Origin: Terrirubrum flagellatum
GTDB taxonomy: Bacteria; Pseudomonadota; Alphaproteobacteria; Rhizobiales; Beijerinckiaceae
Length of the DNA stretch: 64,000 nt
Reading direction: 5' to 3'
Assembly: GCF_022059845.1 (NCBI RefSeq)
Contig: NZ_CP091851.1
Location: forward strand, 3,782,001-3,846,000
In this document: positions 35,157 to 43,373 of the stretch, piece after piece
Layout: each line of letters begins with the position of its first letter
Position numbering within the stretch: the stretch's first letter is position 1
Made by a program: the position numbers and the translations under genes
The notes under the pieces: model-generated
The model's input: only the letters and a program-made list of their open reading frames with translations
Database searches by the model: none
What the model was told of the DNA's origin: nothing

Positions 35157-36644
35157 ATGAAATCACATGCTTTCCTAGCGGCCGCCTGCGCAGCCGCTTT
35201 ATCGAGCGCCGCTCATGCCCAGACGCTCACCTACGTCGACAGTTGGAGTGTGAGAACCGGCTGGGACATGGCGTCCGACGACGCTTATCTCGGCATTCGC
35301 GCCGGCTGCTATGAAGGCCTGACGAAAGTGGACTTTGACGGACAGGTGAAGCCACTCTTGGCGACATCGTGGACGCAATCTTCGCCAACGGCGTGGGATT
35401 TCAAGATCCGCGAAGGCGTGAAGTTCCAGGACGGCACGCCAATGACGCCGGACGCGGTGGCGAATTCACTCAATCAGCTTCTCAAGGCGCCGGTTCCAAC
35501 ACGCGCCTTCTCAAGCAAGCTGGTGAAGTCAGTCGACGTCGTCGATGGTGGAATTGTCAGGATCACGACGCTTGAACCGACCGTGCTGCTGCCCGGCCAG
35601 ATTGCGAGCCCCGCCGTGACGATCCTGGCGCCGTCAGCCTACAAGGACGGCAAGGTGAATCCCATCAATGCCTGCACGGGCCCGTTCGCAATCACGCGGG
35701 TCGATCCGACCCAGGGCATGACGTTGAAGCGCAACGACGCCTATTGGGGCGATAAACCCGCGCTCGCGGGCGCCGAGGTGAAATTCATCATCGATTCGAA
35801 TGGGCGCGCCACGCAGATTCGCACCGGCGAAACCGATGTCTCGCGCCTGATTCCCACGACCACGCTGAAGCAGCTCAAAGCGCTCCCCAATGTGAAGCTC
35901 GCCGAAGTGCAGGCGCCGCGCACCCTGATGATGCTGCTCAACAACAAAAAGGCGCCGCTTGACGATGTCCGCGTGCGGCAAGCCATTCAGGCGGCGATCG
36001 ATAACTCCGCGATTGCAGCGGCCGTGTTCGAGGGCGCGGTTCCGCCGGCGATGGGACCGTTCCGCGTGAGCGATCCCTGGGCGCCGAAGGACCAGAAGCC
36101 GGCCTACGACCTCGCCAAGGCGAAGAAGCTTCTCGAAGAGGCGGGCATCAAGCCTGGAACGCTCAAGTTGCGGCTCTGGGGCTACACTTCAAAGCCGGAG
36201 CTGAAAGATGTCGGCGCGGTGATTCAGGAAATGCTGGGCCAGGTCGGCATCGGCGTCGAACTGCGCATGGCCGAATACAACGCAATCGAACCCGACATGC
36301 TCGCCGGCAATTTCGACATGGCGTTCATGTCGCGCGGTTATCTCACTGATGTTCCTGAACCCATCGGCTTCTTCAACGCCGACTATGGCTGCTCCGGCAG
36401 CTTCAACATGGCCCACTACTGCACGCCTGAGATGGACGCGGAGCTCAAGAAGATCTTCGCCATGTCAAACCAGCCCGACCGCTTTGACGCCTACCGAAAG
36501 CTGGCTGCGAAGGTCCAGGCCGAGGCGATCAACATTTTCATCGTGCACGAAAATCTCTACGACGCCTATTCGGCGAAGGTGAAGAACTATCGCGCTCACC
36601 CCGTGAACTATTACATCATGACGCCGCAGCTCGGCGTGAACTGA
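35157..36644 (+). CDS. ABC transporter substrate-binding protein (SBP family 5)
   Basis: A 495-residue periplasmic binding protein. The signal peptide ends at AHAQ (about 22). The family-5 fold is seen in the KPLLATSWTQSSPTAWDFKIREGVKFQDG segment at its usual place and the late repeated strands. Family 5 binds peptides, amines, opines, glutathione or nickel; here the linked amine oxidase favours an amine-containing solute. GAGGGG lies about 8 nt before the ATG. A 115-bp gap separates it from the ATPase gene, so it may have an additional promoter; a terminator follows. Confidence 0.92.
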   Translation: MKSHAFLAAACAAALSSAAHAQTLTYVDSWSVRTGWDMASDDAYLGIRAGCYEGLTKVDFDGQVKPLLATSWTQSSPTAWDFKIREGVKFQDGTPMTPDAVANSLNQLLKAPVPTRAFSSKLVKSVDVVDGGIVRITTLEPTVLLPGQIASPAVTILAPSAYKDGKVNPINACTGPFAITRVDPTQGMTLKRNDAYWGDKPALAGAEVKFIIDSNGRATQIRTGETDVSRLIPTTTLKQLKALPNVKLAEVQAPRTLMMLLNNKKAPLDDVRVRQAIQAAIDNSAIAAAVFEGAVPPAMGPFRVSDPWAPKDQKPAYDLAKAKKLLEEAGIKPGTLKLRLWGYTSKPELKDVGAVIQEMLGQVGIGVELRMAEYNAIEPDMLAGNFDMAFMSRGYLTDVPEPIGFFNADYGCSGSFNMAHYCTPEMDAELKKIFAMSNQPDRFDAYRKLAAKVQAEAINIFIVHENLYDAYSAKVKNYRAHPVNYYIMTPQLGVN

Positions 36645-36657
36645 ACGCCCCAATATC

Positions 36658-36690
36658 GAAACGCGCGGCTGATCGCCGCGCGTTTCTTTT
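36658..36690 (+). terminator. Rho-independent terminator of the ABC operon
   Basis: GAAACGCGCGGC (36658-36669) pairs perfectly with GCCGCGCGTTTC (36675-36686) around a 5-nt loop, followed by TTTT. It closes the plus-strand importer operon and also lies 24 bp downstream of the convergent gene, so it may act in both directions. Confidence 0.92.
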
Positions 36691-36713
36691 GATTCTGGCG
36701 CGGCGGCCTTCTG

Positions 36714-38249
36714 TCAGCGCTGCCCATCCCATTTGCTGATCTGGGACGCTTCGAGGCCGCCCATGCGCGCGTGAGGCCGCGATCCCGTCGACATCGTGAG
36801 GAAAAAGGCGAGTTCGTCCGCCCTCGGCGCGTCAGGAATCATCGCTGTCATGGCGTCGAAATGGCTGCGCACATAGGCCGCATCCTTGTGATGGATCGGC
36901 AAATCGATCGAGGCGCCCATAGCCGCAACCTTCGCCGCAGAGGGCACGATCGCCAGCGCCTGCCCCAGCAATTCACGCATGGCGTAGCCGCCGGGCACAT
37001 GCCAGAGCGCGCCATGCTCGATTTCTCCCGCAGAGCCGACGATAGAGCCTTTGCCATAGGCCTCAATCGATTTCGCGTCGCCGCCAAGTGCCGCAAGCAG
37101 CTTCGTCGAGCACTCCAGGCCAAGCGGCTTCAACGCATCCATCATCCATTGCACGTCGGGCTCATAGCGGCCGGCGAAGGGATTTTTCACGACGCAGCCA
37201 ACCCAGCCCTTGCGAACGGACCTTGAAAGAAGCGGCCCGCCATCGTGACGGATGTCCTCCACGCAAACGACGATCTTGCGGACTTCAACTGATGGCGTCG
37301 TCATGCGGGCTTCTCCTGTTTGTCTTGAGATTTGCGATCTACTGCTGAGCGCAGCATCGCCCGACTGACGCGCCAGCGAAGGAAGCTCTCCAAGCGCCAC
37401 GATGCGCCGCTTGAGCGCAAGCGCGGCATCGACGACCAATCCGCGTTGACGGTATTCGCGCGCGCGATCGAGTCCGCGCGCCAAGGCGGTTTCGATCTCG
37501 ACATCCGAGAGATCTCCGACTTCGACGGTCACAAGACGCTCGCCGAGATCGCTATCGGGATCGAGCGAAGTCGCTGGCGAGCGACGAACAGCATCGCTCT
37601 CGATATTGACGGCGTTAGCGATAAGGGTCGCAGCGGCGTCGGCGCTCGCCGCATCGCGCGCCAACACCGTCACCGCGTCGGCGACGCCAAGCGAAAAAGA
37701 GCGCCCCTGAGAGCCCGATGTCGCGACGCCGCCAATGCTGGATGCAGCATCGAGTCGAAGCGAACCATCCAGCGCGCCAACAAGTCCACGTCCGACATCC
37801 ATCGCGAGGCCGATCGCCAGCTCATGTCCCGGCGCGATGTGAACGGCGATATCGCCGCCGTCATTGACGAAGGCGCGGTCGAGGTTTGCGGCGGCACGCA
37901 TGACGTCGAGCAATTCATCAGCCACGCTCCCCGCAACCGCAGCCATCGGCGTGATGAATTCATTCGAAAACGGCGCGCACGCGCGGCGCATGCGCAGCGC
38001 AACAGGCGACCTGACACAGGGGTCAGCGGACATCGGGCGACGCAGTTCGGCCAACTCCGCGACAAGCTCATCGAGAATGGTCTCAAAGCGTGTGATCGCT
38101 GCGTCATAAGCATCGCGCACGGCGCTCGGCTCGCCCCACGCCTTCAAGACAACGTCAATCGGGCCGCGTTGCAGATGCAACCTTCCGCCGGACAGGCTTC
38201 GCGCGGAGTCACGCGAAGCCGCGTTCACATCTACGCGCGCAAGGGCCAC
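36714..38249 (-). CDS. fused UPF0280 and DUF1185 (amino acid synthesis family) protein
   Basis: One continuous frame of 511 codons holds two families normally encoded separately. Residues 1-295 are UPF0280, an ApbE-like flavin-transferase-related group, with RPMSADPCVRSP and FVNDGGDIAVH. Residues 316-511 are a complete DUF1185 protein beginning MTTPSVEVRKIVVCVEDIRHDGGP. The roughly 20-residue joint reads like a former intergenic gap, and an ATG with AGGAG survives at 37304, so free DUF1185 may also be made. The start is a GTG at 38249 with GGAG seven bases upstream, overlapping the reductase-like gene by 19 bp. Both families have unknown activity but recur beside this kind of gene set. Confidence 0.85.
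   Translation of the reverse strand: MALARVDVNAASRDSARSLSGGRLHLQRGPIDVVLKAWGEPSAVRDAYDAAITRFETILDELVAELAELRRPMSADPCVRSPVALRMRRACAPFSNEFITPMAAVAGSVADELLDVMRAAANLDRAFVNDGGDIAVHIAPGHELAIGLAMDVGRGLVGALDGSLRLDAASSIGGVATSGSQGRSFSLGVADAVTVLARDAASADAAATLIANAVNIESDAVRRSPATSLDPDSDLGERLVTVEVGDLSDVEIETALARGLDRAREYRQRGLVVDAALALKRRIVALGELPSLARQSGDAALSSRSQISRQTGEARMTTPSVEVRKIVVCVEDIRHDGGPLLSRSVRKGWVGCVVKNPFAGRYEPDVQWMMDALKPLGLECSTKLLAALGGDAKSIEAYGKGSIVGSAGEIEHGALWHVPGGYAMRELLGQALAIVPSAAKVAAMGASIDLPIHHKDAAYVRSHFDAMTAMIPDAPRADELAFFLTMSTGSRPHARMGGLEASQISKWDGQR
37302..37317 (-). promoter_or_regulatory. internal ribosome-binding site and start within the fusion
   Basis: On the minus strand AGGAG (37313-37317) precedes an ATG (37302-37304) by 8 nt, exactly where a free-standing DUF1185 protein of 196 residues would begin. 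It suggests that the second domain can be translated independently. Confidence 0.6.
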
Positions 38250-39730
38250 GGATTATCTCCGCGCCAGGAATCGACGCGCGCGTCACCGCCGAGTTGCGAG
38301 ATGACGTCCTTTAGCGGCGTGACATCTGACATATGTCCGCCTAATGTCTCGTAGAGCGCGCGCGGCAGCGTGAACTCGATCGGCGCGACCAGCGCAGGGG
38401 TGGGGACATAGCCAAAGGAGTTCTTCGGCATGCGCGTCACATCGGCCATAATGGTGATGCCACCACCGGGCCAGACATAGACCGGCGCGCCGCCCATAGT
38501 GACGCGCGTTTCGCCCGAAGCCACGGAGCGCGTGAGCAGCACAGGATTCTCGGTGACGCCGGCGCGCAATGAGCCGCCGGCGCCCGCCATGAACAGCACA
38601 GTGCAGAGCGACGGTTCGCAATTCTCGCCGATGCGATCAACGACATTTCTGACGGCCTGCGGAATCGCCTGCGGGATCGGCTTCAACTCTTCGTCGAGCA
38701 CGCAATAGAGCGCGTCCTCGCCCGTCGTCGAAGTCAACAGCAGCCGCATGCCCGGCCACGCGACCGCCGGATCGATTTTCTGGATGATCGACAAGGGATC
38801 GCTGATATCGGTTCCGCCCCAGCCGAGGCCCGGATTCGCCACCTGGAAATAGCGGCCCGGCGTCGAGCGCCGTCCTTTCACGCGCACGCCGGCGGGCTTC
38901 ATATCGAGCACCCGGCCAGCCTGATGCTCGGTCAGCACGCCGGTGATGTGATCGTCGAGCACAATCACTTCGTCAACATGACCGAACCATTGCTTCGCGA
39001 AAATGCCGATGGTCGCCGAGCCGCAGCCGACGCGCATGCGCTCCTCCGGTTTGCCGTCGACGAGCGGCGCATGACCCGCCTGTGCAATCAGCGTGTGTCC
39101 TTCGTCGATCGTCATCTCCACGGCTTCGCCAGCGCATAGAGCGAGAAGCGCGTCGCAGGTGACGTTGCCCTCTTTCTTTGAGCCGCCCGTCAGATGACGT
39201 ACGCCGCCGATCGACAGCATCTGCGAGCCATATTCGGCCGTCGTGACATGACCGACGGGCTCTCCCTTCACGCGCACGATAGCGCATTCCGGTCCGAGAT
39301 GACGATCGGTGTCGATCTTCACTTTCACACCGCAATAGCTGAAGATCCCCTCCGTCACGACGGTGACGGCATCGACGCCTTCATGCTCGGAAGAAATGAT
39401 GAAAGGCGCGGGCTTGTAGTCGGGATAGGTCGTGCCGGCGCCGACGCCCGTGACGAACGTGCGCGCGGGCTCGATCAGCGCGCCGTCCCAGTCGCGATCG
39501 GCAAACGGCGCAACGGCGCCGCCGCTCTCGATCGCGCGTTCGAGAATGATCACGGGATCGACGCGCACCAGCACGCCATCCTCGTTGGCGTAACGCGAGC
39601 AGGCGCCGGCGCGGCCGGGTCTGATGCGGCACAACACGGGGCACGCGTCGCAGCGGATGATTCCATCGCCCTCGGCGGCTCCGAATTTCAGCGAGCGTCC
39701 TTCGCGCGAGAGCTGGCCCTGCTCAGACAT
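38231..39730 (-). CDS. 6-hydroxynicotinate-reductase-like Fe-S protein
   Basis: A 499-residue protein matching the family annotated from the Eubacterium barkeri 6-hydroxynicotinate reductase, an Fe-S flavoprotein that reduces 6-hydroxynicotinate to a tetrahydro-oxo ring. An N-terminal cluster Cys27, Cys30, Cys34, Cys44 (C-x2-C-x3-C-x9-C) could hold an Fe-S centre. The rest has several GGG/GAGG turns and a conserved GEPVGHVTTAEYGSQM region. The ATG at 39730 overlaps the molybdenum subunit gene by 8 bp. It is likely to reduce the product of the molybdenum hydroxylase. Substrate assignment is by family and context only. Confidence 0.8.
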   Translation of the reverse strand: MSEQGQLSREGRSLKFGAAEGDGIIRCDACPVLCRIRPGRAGACSRYANEDGVLVRVDPVIILERAIESGGAVAPFADRDWDGALIEPARTFVTGVGAGTTYPDYKPAPFIISSEHEGVDAVTVVTEGIFSYCGVKVKIDTDRHLGPECAIVRVKGEPVGHVTTAEYGSQMLSIGGVRHLTGGSKKEGNVTCDALLALCAGEAVEMTIDEGHTLIAQAGHAPLVDGKPEERMRVGCGSATIGIFAKQWFGHVDEVIVLDDHITGVLTEHQAGRVLDMKPAGVRVKGRRSTPGRYFQVANPGLGWGGTDISDPLSIIQKIDPAVAWPGMRLLLTSTTGEDALYCVLDEELKPIPQAIPQAVRNVVDRIGENCEPSLCTVLFMAGAGGSLRAGVTENPVLLTRSVASGETRVTMGGAPVYVWPGGGITIMADVTRMPKNSFGYVPTPALVAPIEFTLPRALYETLGGHMSDVTPLKDVISQLGGDARVDSWRGDNPWPLRA

Positions 39731-42491
39731 GGCCGACGCGATGAAAGCGCATCGCCTCCCACAAGCGATGCGGAAGAACAGGAACGCGACGCATGGTGAC
39801 GCCCGTCGCATGACGAATGGCGCCGAGGATCGCCGGCGCCGTCGCGATCAAAGCGGGCTCGCCGACGCCCTTCGCGCCAAACGGCCCCTCCGGCTCGCGA
39901 TCCTCGATCAGCCGGACCGTCACGCGCGGCATGTCGCCAACCGTCGGAATGAGATAGTCATGCAGATTCTCGGTGCGGCCCGGGATGAACTCCTCCATCA
40001 GCGCGAGGCCAAGGCCCTGCGCGATGCCGCCGTGGATCTGTCCCTCGACAAGCTGCGGATTGATGGCGCGCCCGACATCGTGCGCCGCTGCGACATGCAG
40101 CACCTTCACGCCGCCAAGGCGCATATCGACCTCGACCTCGGCGATCTGGGCGCCGAAGCCATAGGTCGCGTAGGGAACGCCCTGGCCGTTCTCATCGAGC
40201 ATGGTCGTCGGCGGATCATAGACCCCTTCGCCCACGAGCGCGAACTCCTCAGCGCCGGCGAGGACGCGGAGATCGATCACGCGCCGGGCGTCACCATCCT
40301 GCACATGCAACTCCGCGCCGCGCAGAGAGAGCCGCGCGCGCGTGCCGACATTAGCCTGGCGAATGATCTTGCGCCTGATATCGCGCGCCGCGAGCATCGC
40401 AGCCTTTCCCGACACAAAGGTCTGACGTGAGGCCGAGGTCTTTCCAGCGTCAGGCGTCAGCGCCGTATCGCCGATGACGAATTCGAAATCCTCGACCGGC
40501 AGCCCAAGCTCATCGGATGCGATCTGCAGCAGCACCGTCGACGAGCCTTGCCCGATATCGACGGCGCCGTTCCAGAAAACCAGTTTGCCATCGCGATCGA
40601 GTGTGATCCTCATCTTTGACGGGTTGGAAAGCGAGGTGTTGCCGCAGCCATACCACATGCAGGCGACGCCGACGCCGCGACGATAGCGCTCGGCGCGGGT
40701 GGCGTTGTGCATCTGCGCCTCCCACATCGCCTGCTCCCAGTCGATCTTGAGCGCATCGAGACATTGCGGGAGGCCGGCCGACGCATGCAGCGTCTGTCCC
40801 GTCGGCGTCACGTCGCCGTGACCGATCGCGTTGAGGCGACGGAAATCCCAGCGATCCATGCCGATGCGCTCGGCGAGATCGTCCATCAGGGTTTCGCCAG
40901 CGATCGCCGCCTGCGGCACGCCGAAACCGCGAAAGGCGCCAGCGGGCGTATCATTGGTGTAGATCGCGCGCGTTCGGTTGCGCACATGCGGAATTTTGTA
41001 AGGTCCCGTCGCATGCACGGGCACGCGGTTCGCGACCGTCGGCCCCCACGAAGCATAGGCGCCGGTGTTGAAATCGGCGCGCATCTCGAAGGCGGTCAGG
41101 CGACCGTCCTTCATCGCCGAGGCGCGGGCGCGAATATGCGAGGGATGACGCTTCGTCGTCGAAGCCATGGATTCCGTGCGCGTGTAGATCATGCGCGCCG
41201 GCTTCTTCGTCACCCAGGCGGCGACCGCGAGCAGAGGCTGCACCGAAACGTCGAGCTTGCCGCCGAAGCCGCCGCCGCAAGCGGTCGGAACAATCCGCAC
41301 GCGCTCTTCGGGAACGCCGAGAATGATTGCGACGCTTTCGCGATCCATCGCGGGCGCCTGCGTGCAGGCGTGAATCTCCATCACGCCATTCGTATTGAGG
41401 CGCGCCCAGCCGGCCTCGGGCTCGATATAGGCGTGCTCGACAAAGGCGGTCTCGAACTCGCCTTCCGCCGTCACCGACCCCTGGGAGTGACCGACCGTGA
41501 CATCGCCGCGATTGAGATAGCCGCGCGTCAGCACATTGTCCGGATGTGTCGCATGGATGGCGCGCGCATTCTCCGCGACGGCGCGATCGATGGCGCGCAA
41601 CGGCTCCAGCGGAATCCATGTCACGGGAAAATCAACATCGCGCACCGCTTCGACTGCGGCGCGAGTCCCGACAACAGCGGCGACAGCTTCACCGCGAAAG
41701 CGCGTTTCGCCCTCGGCGAAGACGGGCTGATCGCGCGTTGAGGCGAAGATGCCGAATCGGTTCTCGCCGGGGATATCAGCTTGCGTCAGCACAGCTTCGA
41801 TGCCGGGATGCGCCGCGCGCCACGACGCGAGATCGCCAAAGCTGAAAGCGGCGCGCTCATGCCGCGAACGGATGACCCGCACCCACAGGCAATCGCGCGG
41901 CGCATCGTCGGCGCCAAAAAGATCGGTTCCGCTGACCTTCGCCCAACCGTCGACGCGCGGAATCGAGCGGCCGACGCTCATGCCGATGTGAGCCTGCGCA
42001 ACACGCGGCTGCTCGCCGTGAGCGACCGCATGCACGGCTTCGACGATCTTCACATAGCCGGTGCAGCGACAGAGCACGCCGCCCAGCGCATCGGCGATCT
42101 CCTGATGGCTTGGCTTTGGATTCTTCTGCAGGCAATCGGTTGCGGCCATCAGCATGCCGGGCGTGCAGGCGCCGCATTGCGCCGCCGCGTGAGCAAGAAA
42201 GGCGCGCCGCAACTGATCAAGCAGCGGATTGTCGCGGGCTTCGACCGTCGTCACCGCGCGCCCGGCGGTATGCCCCGCAGGCACGAGGCACGCGCAAACC
42301 TGTTCGCCATCGAGCAGCACGGTGCAGGCGCCGCAGTCGCCTGCTTCGCAGCCGATCTTCACGCCAGTGAGGCCGCAACCGTCGCGCAAGAGATCGGCGA
42401 GCGTCGCCGCGCAAGAGCCGTCGACGGTGGTCGAGGCGCCATTGACGCGCAGCGTGATCCTTGTCGACGCGACGGGGACGACGACGTTCAT
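39723..42491 (-). CDS. molybdenum hydroxylase, fused 2Fe-2S and Mo-cofactor subunits
   Basis: A 922-residue xanthine-oxidase-family protein. Residues 1-160 form the two [2Fe-2S] domains: Cys48, Cys53, Cys56, Cys68, then Cys106, Cys109, Cys141, Cys143. The rest is the molybdopterin-cytosine/guanine-dinucleotide domain with ACGGGFGGK, GAFRGFGVPQ, DIGQGSSTVL and the catalytic glutamate in AKGVGEPAL. Such enzymes hydroxylate N-heterocycles or aldehydes using water. FeS and Mo parts are fused as in aldehyde oxidoreductases, while the FAD subunit is separate. It overlaps the FAD gene by 4 bp. Nicotinate-like heterocycles are the favoured substrates from context. Confidence 0.9.
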   Translation of the reverse strand: MNVVVPVASTRITLRVNGASTTVDGSCAATLADLLRDGCGLTGVKIGCEAGDCGACTVLLDGEQVCACLVPAGHTAGRAVTTVEARDNPLLDQLRRAFLAHAAAQCGACTPGMLMAATDCLQKNPKPSHQEIADALGGVLCRCTGYVKIVEAVHAVAHGEQPRVAQAHIGMSVGRSIPRVDGWAKVSGTDLFGADDAPRDCLWVRVIRSRHERAAFSFGDLASWRAAHPGIEAVLTQADIPGENRFGIFASTRDQPVFAEGETRFRGEAVAAVVGTRAAVEAVRDVDFPVTWIPLEPLRAIDRAVAENARAIHATHPDNVLTRGYLNRGDVTVGHSQGSVTAEGEFETAFVEHAYIEPEAGWARLNTNGVMEIHACTQAPAMDRESVAIILGVPEERVRIVPTACGGGFGGKLDVSVQPLLAVAAWVTKKPARMIYTRTESMASTTKRHPSHIRARASAMKDGRLTAFEMRADFNTGAYASWGPTVANRVPVHATGPYKIPHVRNRTRAIYTNDTPAGAFRGFGVPQAAIAGETLMDDLAERIGMDRWDFRRLNAIGHGDVTPTGQTLHASAGLPQCLDALKIDWEQAMWEAQMHNATRAERYRRGVGVACMWYGCGNTSLSNPSKMRITLDRDGKLVFWNGAVDIGQGSSTVLLQIASDELGLPVEDFEFVIGDTALTPDAGKTSASRQTFVSGKAAMLAARDIRRKIIRQANVGTRARLSLRGAELHVQDGDARRVIDLRVLAGAEEFALVGEGVYDPPTTMLDENGQGVPYATYGFGAQIAEVEVDMRLGGVKVLHVAAAHDVGRAINPQLVEGQIHGGIAQGLGLALMEEFIPGRTENLHDYLIPTVGDMPRVTVRLIEDREPEGPFGAKGVGEPALIATAPAILGAIRHATGVTMRRVPVLPHRLWEAMRFHRVGHV

Positions 42492-43354
42492 GCCGCCTCC
42501 GCCTGTTGCGGCGAGGCCAGCGCGATGAGGAGTTCGCGAACGATCTGCTTCGCCGCCTCGCGCCGGTAGATGGCGGAGGAACGCATATCGTCGACCGGGG
42601 TCAGATGCTGCACATGCACCTCTTCGACGAGATCAGCGAGCGTCGCGTCCAGTTTCGCGCCCGACATCGCGGCTTCAAGGGCAGGCAAACGCTGCGCCAC
42701 CTCCGAGCAGGCGCCAACGGCGACGCGCGCGCGCGTGATGCGTTCGGTCGGAGACGTCTCGATCACAGCCGAAGCCATGGCGATCGAAATCACGAGATAA
42801 CGACGCGCGCCAAGCTTTCGGAAGGCGCTGACGGCATTGTCGCGCGAGGGAACAAGAAGCGCCGTGACGATTTCATCGGGTTCGCATGCCGTGCGCCGCC
42901 GCGCGGTGATGAATTCGCTGATCGGAACAAGCCGCGTTCCGCGCAGGCTCTTGAGCTCGACGCGCGCTTCGAGCGCAATCAGACAGGGTATCCCGTCGCC
43001 GGCTGGCGAGGCCGTGCAGATATTTCCGACCAGCGTGCCGCGATTCTGGATCTGCACGCCGCCCACATCGCGCGCCGCGGCCCTGTAGCCGTCGAATTGC
43101 GGCGGCAGCGACGCGTGGATCAGATCCGACCAGGTGACCAGACATCCCAATCGCCAGTCGCCGCCTTCGCGCGCGATGACGTTCAGCCCGGGAATTTGGA
43201 AGAGGTCGACGAAGCTCTCCTCCCGGCCGTCGCCCCAGCCGCGCCGTGTCGCGCGCTCGGGAAAGATGTCGGTGCCGCCGGCGAAAATTCGCGCGCCAGA
43301 TTCGGCGCGAAGCGTCAGCGCCTCTTCCAGCGAGCGGGGCGACAGGAGCTTCAT
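42488..43354 (-). CDS. molybdenum hydroxylase FAD-binding subunit
   Basis: A 288-residue protein of the CoxM/XdhB type. The N-terminal FAD segment is RIFAGGTDIFPE, the second FAD loop is NRGTLVGNICTASPAGD, and a CO-dehydrogenase flavoprotein C-terminal domain follows. It passes electrons from the Fe-S centres to the acceptor. The start at 43354 gives the usual MKLLSPRSLEEAL N-terminus; an ATG at 43387 inside the previous gene is the alternative. It overlaps the FeS-Mo gene by 4 bp. Confidence 0.9.
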   Translation of the reverse strand: MKLLSPRSLEEALTLRAESGARIFAGGTDIFPERATRRGWGDGREESFVDLFQIPGLNVIAREGGDWRLGCLVTWSDLIHASLPPQFDGYRAAARDVGGVQIQNRGTLVGNICTASPAGDGIPCLIALEARVELKSLRGTRLVPISEFITARRRTACEPDEIVTALLVPSRDNAVSAFRKLGARRYLVISIAMASAVIETSPTERITRARVAVGACSEVAQRLPALEAAMSGAKLDATLADLVEEVHVQHLTPVDDMRSSAIYRREAAKQIVRELLIALASPQQAEAA

Positions 43355-43373
43355 TGGCCTAAAAGAGGGCGGT

